A stretch of 64,000 nt of DNA from the NCBI GenBank assembly GCA_951640165.1, contig OX621234.1:27966549-28030548 (forward strand), read 5' to 3'. The notes under the pieces were generated by a model. That model had not been told where the DNA came from and ran no database searches. It was given only the letters and a program-made list of their open reading frames with translations. Of this stretch, positions 32,401 through 43,914 are shown in pieces (the first letter of the stretch is position 1; each line of letters starts with the position of its first letter). This DNA comes from Pseudoips prasinana. Its lineage: Eukaryota > Arthropoda > Insecta > Lepidoptera > Nolidae. Position numbers and translations under genes: made by a program.

Positions 32401-32482
32401 ATAACATTCTGAGACAATAAACACACTGTAGTCCTAAACTAAACAGAACCTGTGTTATGGAAACCAGACAACTGACATGTGT
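32401..32482 (-). mobile_element. tRNA-derived SINE, family A, 3' end only
   Basis: On the minus strand TGTCAGTTGTCTGGTTTCCA, ACACAGGTTCTGTTTAGTTT, AGGACTACAG: the final part of the family, tail-to-tail with the SINE at 32219-32400. Confidence 0.65.
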
Positions 32483-33017
32483 ACTTCAATTTTCAAAAAT
32501 AAAGAATAAATATCTACCAAGCAGATACTTTTTACAGTGTTGTAGAGTTTTTAATACTTCCAGTATTTCTCTTATTGCAACTAAGAAAGCAGAATACTAT
32601 TCAAATTGGCATTGTCGAAAAGATATCTAAGGTATTGTTAAATATTTAAATAATATGTATCGAGTGCTCCACATGATAACACCAGAAAATATTTATGCAG
32701 TAATTAAAAAGACCCCTTATTACGAAATATTATTTGTTGATTAACTAACATGTACCTAGTTAACTTATTTATAGACAGCTGAATCCAAGTTAATAGCAAC
32801 AATACGTTAATTTATCATAAATGTATATATTCATAATGTACAGCAACATACGTTTTAGGTATTTCAAAGATTAGAACTATTGGAAATAGAAATTCGTTCT
32901 TAGGAACAATTAATGATCAAATCATAGTAATGATGTTTGTAGGTTAAAATTTACCCAACCACTGTCAAGCCACTATCGTCGATCACTGTATATTTGTCAG
33001 TGTTGTCGGTGTTGACT
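32483..33017. other. No gene or repeat recognised
   Basis: AT-rich intergenic sequence. Nothing identifiable. Confidence 0.5.
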
Positions 33018-33211
33018 GCCTCGTTGGTCTAGCGGTAGCGTGTTCAACCGCAGATAATGAGATCCCGGGTTCAAATCCTGGGTCGGGCCAAAAAGTGATT
33101 TTACGATTTTCTGTGTTTGCGCATACACTTGTGCACATATGTCCTGCGCAATTGGCTAGTCTCCATTAAGACTGGCCGCCGTGGCCGAAATTCAGCCGGG
33201 AGGACATTATT
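33018..33211 (+). mobile_element. tRNA-derived SINE, family B, short copy
   Basis: GCCTCGTTGGTCTAGCGGTA carries a near-consensus A box (TGGTCTAGCGG), and GGTTCAAATCC at 33069-33079 is a perfect B box. It continues GTGTTTGCGCATACACTTGT, AGTCTCCATTAAGACTGGCC and AGCCGGGAGGACATTATT. Compared with 1824-2190 about 170 bp of the middle is missing. The head does not close as a tRNA acceptor stem with its downstream sequence, so it is not a tRNA gene. Confidence 0.8.
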
Positions 33212-35128
33212 TGGCAGTGTTGATGGTGACAATGTGGTCCAGCATCAAATTGTACCACGCGAACAAAAAATACGTAAGTTTACGTAAGTCACGGACCGTA
33301 GATACTGCAAGTAAATAAATTGTATCTGATATATACCTACGCATGGTCACTTTTTGGATCTCATTCTAATTTGTCTTTGAGTGACTAATAAAATTCGCGC
33401 ATTGAGATGTAAAAGGAGACGCAAAATATACATATTATTAAGAAGAATTCTGCAATACTCGATATTCACAGAAATCATAACTTTTACAGGTGGTTTTCTC
33501 ATTGTTAATTTTGGGTGTTATTCGTAATTCAATATTTTTTACGAGTTTGTATCATCATCATCAATTAAGATGACTATAATAAGCCTATATATACTAGTAT
33601 AGTAAAATCATAATAACGCCTATTCACAAAAGTATTTCATCATTTGGCCACCAAAATTATTAATTTCTTATCTTATATTCTTAATACGATATATTTTAAT
33701 AAAAAAATATGAGTCCTCATTTAATAATTAATCTCTGATAAAACGGCACTAAACATGAGTGAGGAGTTAATTAAACAACCAGGTTTACAAAACATCTCCT
33801 TAAATTTTAAATTGGCCATGGCTCCTAAACTAATTCGTATTTATGAATATAGTCCCCAATAGGGCTCTAACCGTTACGTATTTCTAAGCCTAAAGCTGAT
33901 TTATTTTCTTTTAAGTCTTGAGTCGTGGTTACAAACTAATAAAACTGTGAATACCGTTGAAATTTCTCAGTTCTCACTTAACATTTTGAGTAAATAAAAC
34001 TCTACGTTGTCACGATAGAGGGCCTTGTAAATAATTGTGATATATTTTGTATTCAAGTATGTTAGTACTCATGTATAAAATATCCTTATATGCCTAATAT
34101 TAAGCACAAAATAAATGGTGTAATTGTAAGTGAATAACAAAAACTAAATATATATATATATATGATGTATTAAATACTATATATTAATACCACCTAGAAA
34201 AGCGATAATAAAATTGTCCAATCAATGACATTTTAGGTTTTATTCGAGTATTCGCAACACGAAGAAAACAAACTTTTCAGATAAAATAAATGTAATCCCT
34301 CGTGTCTAGTGATTCAATATACATTCAATCCCGAGTGAAAGGCGTCTGTAGTTTACATTAATAAAATTATAAATATACCAGACTAGCTAACTGGCTAGGC
34401 AATTCTTTTTGGTATCATAAGAAGAGTGAGTATTTAGTATTACTAACCGTATCGTAACGGCGCGAGCCTTGTGTGTGAAGTACTATTCTTATTGGGGTAG
34501 GACTGAATAAATAGCTCTAAGGACATGCAACTTTAGGTAAGAGAGAACCCTGAGTTTATACGTTCAATGAGTACAAGCTCCAGTTATATGGTACTTCTTT
34601 GGTTTTCTGTAATTTTATATTACAAAATAATATTCTTTTGGGTCAGTGAAATTAATTAAAGCATTGTAAGCATCTTAAAATGTTATATTCTTGTAAGTTT
34701 ACAAAACTATGTGGGATTGGGTTGTAATAAAAATATTTTAAAAGTTGTTTTCTCCTGGCTCATTAAAGGATAGGATAACATTTCTATATGGTTAGGGGTA
34801 AACTTTGAGCCGAAGTTTAGTGAGAGCAAGAACTTTTGGTTTTCTCTTATTTATATTATCGAGAGTATAATAATTGCTCTGTGTAGGAAAAATAGTTGAC
34901 CGAAATCGTCGAACCGAAGTATGGATTCCAGGGTTGGTTCTCTCAACCTCAGTTCGTGAATCATGAGATACTGCTTCAATTTCAAGTTAACATCGGAAAG
35001 ATAACGTCTCACGTCGTCAGAGAACTACGCCTATAAGCGGCAGTAAACAAACTATAGCTAAGATCGTGGAGACCTTAATAGCCCAGATCTCCACGATTTT
35101 ACCTGTAGCTTATATACGTAAATTACAA
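33212..35128. other. 1.9 kb with no assignable gene
   Basis: AT-rich DNA with a short (TA)n at about 34149-34162 and a 10-bp hairpin (ATCGTGGAGA, 35063-35072 with 35088-35097). No coding or repeat signature recognised. Confidence 0.45.
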
Positions 35129-35565
35129 CTAGTCGTACCCGCAACTTCGTCCGCACATTTTGTAATGACTCCGTAAATGTTACATAAGAATGTCTCTTAA
35201 CGCAAACTTATAAAAAAATCACAGAAACCTTACATATTTCCATAAAACCTTTCATCCCCTGTTCCCTGTTGTTATTATCACTTTTTAGGGTAAAACATTT
35301 ACAAAGTATGAATGTCATATTTATTTATATCGAATCAACAGCCTAAAACATAAGTTTCAAGCTGTTAGCTGTAAAAATGACGATATTTCCGAACAACATT
35401 TTATCCTCCATTTTAACCCCTTACATCTCTTTTTTCGCATTAAAAAGTAGCCTATGTGACTCTAGACTATCTGTGTACCAAATTTCATTTAAATAAATCT
35501 AGTTCTAGCAGGAAGCGCGACGGACAGACAGACAGTTACTTTCGCATTTATAATATTGGTAAGGA
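35129..35565 (-). mobile_element. Complete Lep1-like Helitron, 437 bp
   Basis: Plus strand starts CTAGTCGTACCCGCAACTTC and ends TTTCGCATTTATAATATTGG then TAAGGA. Read on the minus strand it runs from TCCTTACCAATATTATAAAT to GGGTACGACTAG. The flanking bases are A (35128) and T (35566), matching A^T insertion. The interior includes CTATCTGTGTACCAAATTTC and GCGACGGACAGACAGACAG, typical of these elements. No ORF. Confidence 0.8.
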
Positions 35566-36399
35566 TAAGTAGTACGTATTTTATGTACTACATTACGTAC
35601 TTTTATACTAATATTATACAGATAGATATGTAAAATAGCTAGTTCTTACTATTGTTTACTCAATCTGCAATGAAGAGAATTTGCCAACAAAACTGGTTAT
35701 TTTTATTAGTTAAAATTGGTATCTTACTTGTAATAATTACATACATATGGGAATAAAACACACTCGATTTTGAAGCAAATGAGACGTGAAACCAAATAGA
35801 GCATTAAAAATCTTTAAGATAACAACACCATCCAATAAAATTTTACTAGTCGTACTTTTCTAATTAATTATAGTTAATGTTCATTATCATATACCTAAGT
35901 ATAAGGAGGTACATCTGTTCTTTCTGTCTATTATTGGAGTTTTAGATTAGTTGCTCAAAAAATTAGTAGCCCTGGTTACGTCTGTCATGTCGGGTAGGTA
36001 TACCTAATTTACAAGTTTGTATTATGACCTTTTTATCAACAAAAAGCTTCTATCAAAGTAAGTTAGCAAGTCTAGTACCGTACTTCAACGTGTCGTAAAT
36101 AGTGATCATTATTTTATATAGGTATAGTCTCTCCGTGTCTCATTCTTAATCTCATTTTAGGCTACGTGTATTGAGTTTTAAGATTACGTGATATATTAGC
36201 AACAAGAATGTTCTCAATGTCTAAATGTTGTGTCTGCTACGTGCGTTAATTGGTTAATACATGATAGTTTTATCATGTAACATAGTAATGGTTCAGTAGG
36301 ACTTCAACCTCTGCAGCTGCGACTTGGCTTCCTCAAATGTTATCCAGTTAAGGTGTTATTATGGTATCAAATTAGTCTCGGACATCTAGGACATGGCGC
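35566..36399. other. No gene or repeat recognised
   Basis: AT-rich. GTAGTACGTATTTTATGTAC at 35570 is part of a weak palindrome. Confidence 0.45.
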
Positions 36400-36560
36400 A
36401 AAAGGAGAGGGCACCGGAACAACATACGCGCGGTCGCGGGACTTCTTTTCCTCATCATCAGACAACAAGAGAAGTTCACGGCAGGTTGAGTTTAGTCGGA
36501 GCAAGACTGACATACTCACACCGTTTGCAGGTGGCATGCGTAGGCATAGGCAATCGCCCT
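36400..36560 (+). repeat. GC-rich dispersed repeat, partial copy
   Basis: TTCACGGCAGGTTGAGTTTA, GTCGGAGCAAGACTGACATA and GCAGGTGGCATGCGTAGGCA match TCCACGGCAGGTTAGGTTTA, GCCGGTGCGAGTCCGACATA and GGGTGGTATGAGTAGGCA in the larger copy at 38820-39340. Overlapping short frames here are by-products of the GC content. Confidence 0.6.
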
Positions 36561-37892
36561 GCCTTAAAATACAAATAGCTTAGGCAACATATATGAAATT
36601 TATAGCTATTGGCAATCAAAACATAAACTAAAGCGTATGATCTTATTCAAATCGCATGAAAACTATGACTCTGGGTTATTTCTGCACACCTTGTTCTCAT
36701 CTCTGAGAAATCATATAATTACTCGAAATCAGACAGGGTTTCGTCGACAAGATGCTGAAAAAATAATTTATAGGTATCATTTAAAAGATATAATAGGAAA
36801 CGTAAGGGGGGATGGTATAAATATAAAAAAAATAATAAAGGAAAGCTTAATCTTTTTCTTTTGCAACGAGCGTTTGCAAGAACTTAATCATAAAGGCGAA
36901 GAGCTCAAAGGCTGACCACCTGCGGCTATAAATTATAATTAACGCGGTAGCGTCAGGAGGTGCCGGCCTGCCCTAAATGTAATCTTATGTTTATCGCAAA
37001 GATTTTCCACACAAGTTACTTGCGAGTTTCAAAGTGGGGCTATAGAATAACACTATCCATCCATAGCAGGTAGCCGTTTGTCAGTATATTTGCCCCTTTC
37101 TCTTGTCTTGTTTTGGTTTCCTCGTAACTTCCACATTGCTCCTTTCAACTTTTCAGTATATATTTATATATTTCTGCTAGTGCTGGGATGAATTAACATC
37201 CAATCAGCCACAGGACGTCCCGAAATACTACAACGACTATACCGAGCTCCGTCGTAGCGATTGTCTTAAATGAAGCCGTAATAATTAGTGGAATGGCATT
37301 CGAATTATTGAAACATAATATAGCTCTCGTGTAATATAAGTTGGAACTAGAAAAAGAACTAGAAGATATGGTAATAAAACGTTATTATGAACCATCTTCA
37401 TTCAGTTATCAGATAAAATGTCGCCAAATAGGAACACTAGTTTTGGTGCTATGGTGCCGCAGAAAGACAGGCACAAGCATTTATATTGTAATTTTCCACC
37501 TGTCAACTTCGCTCAACTTTTTATCGCCACACAACTCGTACGTTACGTTAACTTTATCATATTCCATACAATTTTAATGTTAGTGAAACATTTTTTACAA
37601 GTCCGGATGTAAATTGATGCCAGCATATTGAAATTATTATATATTAAAAATTTGAATGCGTTATCGAATTCAAGTATTGTTCACAGGCTTTTCAAGAGTA
37701 GATGAGCATTGTGTATTATTTAAAAGTATATAAATACCGAATCTCTTAAAAGGGCTTGATACAAACATATTTCCTTCCGTGCACTTTCATAACTAAGTTT
37801 TGTTAACTGGTTAAGAAAAACCCTTTTTTATTATTGTTTTCACAACTGGTTTTTAAACAAGAATACGAAGTGTTCATTCATAACTGACAATG

Positions 37893-37939
<47 letters not shown>

Positions 37940-38121
37940 ACGTTGTCCTTATAAGTGGTTTGCAGGGTGTTACCACTGAATTATAAAATAATCCTTAGTC
38001 GCGTGGGCAGTCTCATGCAACGTGACCGATGACATGGGCGTAATTAAATTGTAAAATGCCTGACTTTTATGAAATCTAGTACTTACTACGGATCGTTTTG
38101 CTTATTTATAGCAATTGTGTT
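36561..38121. other. 1.5 kb with no assignable gene; (TA)n at 37896-37935
   Basis: A 92-codon frame at 36637-36915 and overlapping frames at 37341-37612 have no recognisable motif. CATCCAATCAGCCACAGGACGTCC (around 37199) faintly recalls a LINE tail. A 40-base TA microsatellite lies at 37896-37935. Confidence 0.4.
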
Positions 38122-38258
38122 CTGAGCTGCAATGGTTTGCATACCCAGTTCTTTTAATACGAGCTCTATTTGAGAGGATGATGTTATGGTATTTATATAT
38201 TTTATGACATCAGTCAATGCAAAAGTAAGAACTGGGCATGCACACCATTGCAGCTGGA
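38122..38258. mobile_element. Small MITE-like inverted repeat element
   Basis: CTGAGCTGCAATGGTTTGCA at about 38122, running on through CCCAGTTCTT, is inverted at about 38228-38258 (AAGAACTGGGCATGCACACC, ATTGCAGCTGG) with three or so mismatches over 30 positions. The ~75-bp centre is AT-rich. No target-site duplication recognised. Confidence 0.55.
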
Positions 38259-38539
38259 ACAGGACTACAAGAATATATCTTGAGTCATTTTATCGCTCAC
38301 GCTTATTTATACAAAAGTTTGAGCGAAGATCTAACTAGTCATGCACACTCTGTATGCATAACGAAACATACATCAAAAATATTGAATCCTAGTCGACAGT
38401 CTCGCAAGACATACATATATAGATAATCGATATTTGCTGTCATATACGAGTGTAGCATATATCACATATTATACATCCGTATAATTCCCAGACATGATTA
38501 AACAAATTTTATTTTATACATGTTGAAACATAACTTGGG

Positions 38540-38728
38540 ACCACTAACAACCTGCCATCTGAACGCAAGCTAAGCAAAGCCTGTACTATGGCAACCAGAT
38601 AACTGATTATATTACTTATAAACTTTAAATAAATTTCACCCATGCATAGAACAAATACATATAGATTTGTCCTGGGTGGGATTTAAACCACGACCTCAGG
38701 CTAAGCAGTTAGATACACATTGCCCCAA
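38540..38728 (-). mobile_element. tRNA-derived SINE, family A, worn copy
   Basis: On the minus strand: GTCGTGGTTTAAATCCCACC (B-box region), CAGGACAAATCTATATGTAT, ATCAGTTATCTGGTTGCCAT, ACAGGCTTTGCTTAGCTTGC. The tail is lost. Confidence 0.65.
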
Positions 38729-38819
38729 TTCTATGCCATTACTACAAAGTAACTTTAATACCATGTATTTTTTAATACAATGGTTTTATGACAAGGACAT
38801 CGCATATTTAATTTGCGCA

Positions 38820-39340
38820 GGCTGCAGAGATCCGACGGGATCTGTCCCCGCAAACAATCGTAGGTGCGATGCTGGCGGGTGACTCCACCAAATGGAACGC
38901 TATGGTCTACTTCTGTGAGGCAATAATGCTCCAGAAGGAGGAATGCGCGAGCGGGGCCGGGAACTAGTCGTTGCCCCTTGCAGACGGAGTAGGCATCGGG
39001 GCGGCGTCGTTGGCCGATAGCCCAAGTTCCCACGGGGCTACGGTGGCAGTATGAGAAGTGTACACTCCTTTCGCCACGTGCAAACAGCTCCGGGAAGATA
39101 GCGATATTCGTTTATGGCGCAATCGCCGTGCTGGACTAGCAGGATTCGGCAATAAGGGAGGGAAATCCAGATACCTCCCAGTGTCCGGGTCCCGACCATC
39201 TTGGACAGGGCGCAAAGGGGGGTTTCCTGGGTCCCTCCCATCAGGCACCATGAGAAGTCCACGGCAGGTTAGGTTTAGCCGGTGCGAGTCCGACATACGC
39301 ACCCGCAGACACTTTGTGCGGGTGGTATGAGTAGGCATCC
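38820..39340 (+). repeat. GC-rich dispersed repeat, probably a LINE 3' region
   Basis: 520 bp of clearly higher GC than its flanks. Overlapping frames exist on both strands (up to 134 codons, 38964-39368) but no RT or nuclease motif is readable, so I treat them as by-products. Plus-strand pieces such as WRNRRAGLAGFGNKGGKSRY and the closing TCCACGGCAGGTTAGGTTTA..GTGCGGGTGGTATGAG module recur at 36400-36560. Sequence of this kind is seen at R1-like LINE 3' ends in Lepidoptera, but the class is an inference. Confidence 0.5.
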
Positions 39341-40379
39341 AATGAACACACTTGACAAATATCTGCAAATATCTACGCCTTCACAATGTCCGCTCATAGC
39401 CCAAGCTCAATTTATAAATTAATTTAACAATTCTGAACAATCTGCTATAATCTACGGTATCTGGTCTGTAGCACTATCCGCACATATCGTGTAAGGTGTA
39501 ACTGTCCATACAGTTGCTGTGTTGCTGTGATGTTATCTTACATCGTTTTCTATTATTATATTGTAATAACATTGCCTGAAACACATGAAATTGATATCCA
39601 AATGGTTATTCGTAAATATAAAGCTCTCAAAATATTAATAAACGCTGTATTGACTACAATAATATTTTGATAACATGTAGCATATAATTTATAGGTTAAA
39701 TATCCGATATACTGTGTCAATGCTTAAAGTAAAATCTATTATAATTAATTATTTAATTATTTTATGCGTTAATTTAACTTAATTTCATTTGGTATCCGCT
39801 TGCAGCGCTAGCTTTTGGAAAACTATGTAATAAACACATTTGCTTATAATTTATTTTTTATAAGATAAATTATTTAAAGTTGTTTAAAATACATTAAAAA
39901 TATTTGTTTTGAATATTAAACAATTCATTATATAAGGGTATTTTTTATTGTGTAGGAGACGGAAACGTGGAAACCCTGGCGCATTGCGTTACTCGTACTA
40001 ATCCGAGTCAAACACATCATATGTACAAACCCGTAATTACATTTCACTACCAACATTCTAATTACTCGTACTGTCGTCAGTTCCTACCTAATCACTAGTC
40101 CTACTAACATATTATGGTACAATTTCCAAACTATAATCAGAGTTAAATGTACCTACCATATTTAACTCTGGTATTTGGGATCATGGTACAGTCTTTGGCA
40201 AGGTTTCCGCGCCACGATCTTTTATTTAGAATAATAACATTAATAAGGACATTCATCGCAGTAACCAATATTTAATTAAATAACTATAACTTGTATTTAA
40301 GGAAGAATAAGAATGACGCGGGGCAGTGCTCAAAGTACTTGAAGATAAATTTAAGGAAATTACGAAAATTATTATGTTA
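39341..40379. other. No gene or repeat recognised
   Basis: AT-rich. Imperfect hairpin at about 40138-40170 (CAGAGTTAAATGTA with CATATTTAACTCTG). GGAAACGTGGAAACCCTGGC at 39961 is loosely inverted near 40200. Confidence 0.45.
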
Positions 40380-40470
40380 TCACACTAAAATTATAAAGAC
40401 AAAAGTTTGTGAGTGTGTATGTTTGTTATTCTTTCCGAAGGCATCATATTGTTTGAGCTTGTGTATTTAA
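40380..40470 (+). mobile_element. Lep1-like Helitron, 5' fragment
   Basis: TCACACTAAAATTATAAAGA and CAAAAGTTTGTGAGTGTGTA, TGTTTGTTATTCTTTC follow the 5' end of the 25267 copy. No CTAG 3' end follows. Confidence 0.6.
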
Positions 40471-40966
40471 AGCTAAGAGAAACTAATCTGAGCTTAGCTT
40501 TTAGCTAAGTGCTAACGTCAATGTCCCCCGTGCAATCCGTCCTCACACATACAAAGGTATTTGACCTCATGGCTATGTATAAATAGTTTCTTCAGTTTAA
40601 CTATCCTCAGAGTCGTACCCATTAAAACTATATAAGTAATTAAAGCAGGAGCAACAAGTTTGTATTCTACTTTGACATTTTACTACGACTAGGGCTCTTT
40701 ACTATACTCATTCAAGTATGACTTATCACGCGGCGTCAGTTGGCCTATTGTATATTTTGAATTGGTAAACTGATCCCGTTTCATAAATTTACTATTTGTA
40801 TTGTCACCGAAAAAAGTGTTAGACATTAATATTACTACAATGCATGATTTTTATTTTCATCTTAATAAATTATATGTGGTTCTATTTAGGGTCTGGATTG
40901 ATGAAATGATAATTAAAACAATTAAAATTCATTTACTAAGTACCGTTTTATTATTTTACTTCTGTT
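40471..40966. other. No gene or repeat recognised
   Basis: AT-rich spacer leading to the piggyBac relic. A 61-codon frame at 40801-40986 shows no motif. Confidence 0.5.
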
Positions 40967-41003
40967 CCATATGTGGCACTGTATGAAATTATTTGGTTTT
41001 TAA

Positions 41004-42057
41004 TTAGGACCAATCAATAAGATTAAAATATTTAGTTTTACATTTAAAATACTTTTTTTTACTTGGGTACTTGCAGCGTTGTGTATTCTTCTTACATATA
41101 GAAAGATGATCAATACTATCCATTTTTAAATCTCGAGGGATTTTCTTCTTTTTAACCATGCCATGTGTTGCAGACGAAAGTCTTCCCTTTTCTTGGTAAC
41201 GATGGGAGCAGACAGGCAAAGACTTTTAGCGATTTCCAGTTTAAAAACTTTTAATTTAGTCTGGCCTTATCTTATCTGGCGATCATGTCCAGGACCAGGA
41301 TGACTTGCAAGGAGTTGTCATTGAAGTCCAAGAATTCTCTCATCTTCTCGAAATGATTCACGGTCATCATCTCACTTACGAATGGTTAATTTTACTCAGA
41401 TTCCCAGTACATCCTTATATTAGACAATGGAGCAATGCTTATGAGTAAATGAATACAATTTTGAAAGAAAAGTATCTCACTTTTTAATCGGTGGGGCTAA
41501 ATTTATGTTTCCAGAAAATTTAAGATAGTTGCCCCGTAACAATTTCTTTTTCCAAATTATATTTCTTTTCTTTCTTCCCTTAGCTTTGTTCGATTGTTTG
41601 AAATTCGATTCCTTATATTAAGATAGTGAAAGAACTTTTACTTTGGCGTGATGACCTCCTTAACCCTTAAATACTGGGTTGGGGATCTGTTGGATCTTCA
41701 CTATCAATTTCAGTGAGGGTAGTAGCTGCATTAATAGAGAAATATAATTTTCTGACTTACTAACATCTTCATTCAATTGGTGCAAATTTCGTGTTATTTT
41801 TCTGTCATCAGCACTTTCGTCTTCACTTCCTGATGGCATATCTAAATACTGCTCGATCCCCTTGTCAGGTTCGTCTTCGACATAATCTGTAATGAAATCT
41901 AATCGAAACAAAATATTAGATGCACGGTGTACCATATCTGGAACATTGAAATAAATTCATATTTTAGCATAAAATCAGTAATATTTTAGAATCATAACTT
42001 ACCTTGGTTTAATATACACAATATCCAATACAAATATAGTTTTTTACTTCCAAACAT
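41004..42057 (-). pseudogene. piggyBac-like transposase relic, internally deleted
   Basis: Minus-strand pieces in order: an acidic N-terminal part (41660-41935; ITDYVEDEPDKGIEQYLDMP then SGSEDESADD). Broken frames follow with WKKKLLRGNYLKFSGNINLA and IRMYWESE, then FVSEMMTVNHFEKMREFLDF and NDNS (about 41300-41390). A C-terminal piece (41004-41219) has HGMVKKKKIPRDLKMDSIDH, LSICKKNTQRCKY and KYFKCKTKYF, a worn form of the family's cysteine-rich C-terminus. The order matches piggyBac transposases, but the catalytic core with its aspartates is deleted and stops intervene. Upstream, an ATG at 42057, a GTAAGT donor (42002) and a TTCCAG acceptor (41938) could add 18 residues (MFGSKKLYLYWILCILNQ) through a 65-base intron. 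Confidence 0.7.
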
Positions 42058-42339
42058 TCAAAACACTTATTTTTTTCGTAATTTACAATTAAGTAACGAA
42101 AATAATGAAATCGCGTCCATCGTCCAAATTGCGTACGATTCTACATATCAGTCAACAGCTAACACTATCTGGTGACACTTTCCATAGCTAAATCGTTGCT
42201 AAGTGTGTAAAGACACTAAAGACTCACCCGTCAGCCAACAAATGGCACCAGGAGTCTTAAAACAAACGCTAGACCTAATTATTTCGGTTGTACCAAATGT
42301 GGCACAGTATGCAATGTAGGGAAATCTTTAAGTAACTAT
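42058..42339. other. 5' flank of the piggyBac relic
   Basis: No gene. CCAAATGTGGCACAGTATG at 42293-42311 matches CCATATGTGGCACTGTATG at 40967-40985 on the other side of the relic, in the same orientation. A TTAA, the piggyBac target, lies near 42329, but no terminal inverted repeat could be paired. Confidence 0.4.
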
Positions 42340-42458
42340 AATTTTTTTAAAGACGACGTTCGCACTAGAGAATTTAAACCCTATGTCGTGGGTACTTTAC
42401 AAGCATATAATAGACGGACACAAATAACATCCAGACTCAGAACAACTATGTATGTATA
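42340..42458 (-). mobile_element. tRNA-derived SINE, left part, interrupted by a Helitron
   Basis: On the minus strand ATACATACATAGTTGTTCTG, AGTCTGGATGTTATTTGTGT: the middle of a SINE whose head lies beyond the Helitron at 42771-42872. The distal end is poorly defined. Confidence 0.6.
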
Positions 42459-42770
42459 TCTATACATATAATAAAATCGTAGGAAAGTCAAAACTGTACA
42501 TTGAATATTTTTTTAAAAGGATACATGGGGCGTGATCTGCTATTAATATCGAAACCAAAATATAGTTTTTCGAATTTTTGTCTGTTTGTCAGTATGTATG
42601 TTCGGGCTAAACTCAAAAAATACTGCATGGATTTACTTTAAATTTTGCATGAATATTACTAAGAGGTCGGGTCAACATATAGGCTACATATTATCACGCT
42701 ATCACCTACGGGGGAGGAGCTGTGATAATTTATAAAGTTTAACGCGGTTAAAACCGCGGGGCACAGCTAG
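42459..42770 (+). mobile_element. Complete Lep1-like Helitron (Hel-1), 312 bp, nested in a SINE
   Basis: Starts TCTATACATATAATAAAATC and ends TTTAACGCGGTTAAAACCGC then GGGGCACAGCTAG, with the CGCGGTT/AACCGCG stem before the CTAG. Flanks are A (42458) and T (42771). A 5' fragment of the same subfamily lies at 62358-62459. No ORF. Confidence 0.85.
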
Positions 42771-42872
42771 TATTAAATATTCACACAAATAGCTGTCCGG
42801 CGCGGGACTCAAACCTGCGACACGAAGCAGCGAGGCGACTGTCTTAGCCGCTGCACCACACGTGCAGTCTTT
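42771..42872 (-). mobile_element. tRNA-derived SINE head
   Basis: On the minus strand TGCACGTGTGGTGCAGCGGC (A box TGGTGCAGCGG), GTCGCAGGTTTGAGTCCCGC (B box GGTTTGAGTCC), then GCCGGACAGCTATTTGTGTG. It joins the SINE middle at 42340-42458 once the Helitron is removed. Confidence 0.75.
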
Positions 42873-43664
42873 AGTAGTTTAGTAATTATAAGTACATATC
42901 GAAAACAACTGTGAAATTTTAATTTAGGTGATTGTTTATACAGTAATTATAAATTAGTTTAACGACTGTAACCTTGATTCTGTTTCTGTTACAGTCAGCA
43001 TCTCAAAATATAGGTAATGGTCCTCAATATCTTCAAATTTACAATTTAGATGGGATGAATTGTACCAGGGATCCAGTAACTAAGATTCTCAGATCAGGGT
43101 TCAGGCTCTATTGGCATTCTGACTAACTGTAACGATAGTCAAGATTACCAGAGAAGCACATACGTAGTCCCTGGACCCACCACGCCCCAAAATAAACCTA
43201 TGATTTTACTGAACTCGCTCACAGCAACGTCAAACAATCATCAAATAATATCTTTATCTTACCGTACTTTATCTTACTTTACTTTCCATTATAATTATAA
43301 ATTGGAAAAATTGGATGTTTGAATGTTTTTATCCTAATAACGCAAAATCAGCTGAACTTTGGATGAAAACAATGTCACGTTTGGGACACGAACCCTGGTA
43401 TCACTAAGGGTTTTGGTAGCTTTTGTTACATTTCGCGAATTTTCTAATTAATACTAGAAAATAAACAGGATAGCTGATGAAAAGCAAATACAAAATTCTA
43501 AATGAAAAATTTATATTAGATGGTTAAAGATATACGGACTTATTGATGAATTTTCTGGCAAGAAAAGAATGACTTTCAGAGTGTTTAAAAATTAGAATGA
43601 TTTAGAGGTATATAAGCAGTATTTCGAAATAGGAAGAAGTAAAAACTAAAAAGTGAGTGACTGA
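42873..43664. other. No gene or repeat recognised
   Basis: AT-rich intergenic sequence. Nothing identifiable. Confidence 0.45.
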
Positions 43665-43914
43665 GCAAGTGATCAATGAAAGTGAACAGTGGCAAGAGTA
43701 CACTGCAAGTGAGAGGTGTACTGTGTACGTCGGGACTCTCGCATAGTATAGTCACGGGGACTCTGTAAGGACGCCATATTCGAACCCTAATGCAGTACTT
43801 ATCGCCTAGACTCTAAGTTCGTTCCTTGATCTCACTGTTGCACCAATTGTCACTGTCAGCGTCAATAAAGGCTTGCTAGCCGCTTGCAAACACAAGTTTT
43901 CTTTCCAATCGGTC
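43665..43914 (+). repeat. LTR-like repeat, copy 1 of an inverted pair
   Basis: GCAAGTGATCAATGAAAGTG at the start, TCACGGGGACTCTGTAAG in the middle, AATAAA at 43864-43869 and AAGTTTTCTTTCCAATC near the end are matched in the same order on the minus strand at 44936-45187. The AATAAA about 45 bases before the end suggests an LTR or other transcribed 3' end. Confidence 0.5.

Noticed and set aside
33018..33090. tRNA gene
   Set aside because: A and B boxes are good, but acceptor ends do not pair and the sequence continues into a SINE body shared with other copies.
36637..36915. 92-codon plus-strand frame
   Set aside because: No recognisable domain; AT-driven codon use like surrounding non-coding DNA.
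38964..39368. 134-codon minus-strand frame
   Set aside because: In a GC-rich repeat where all frames are long; the matching repeat at 36400-36560 does not preserve it.
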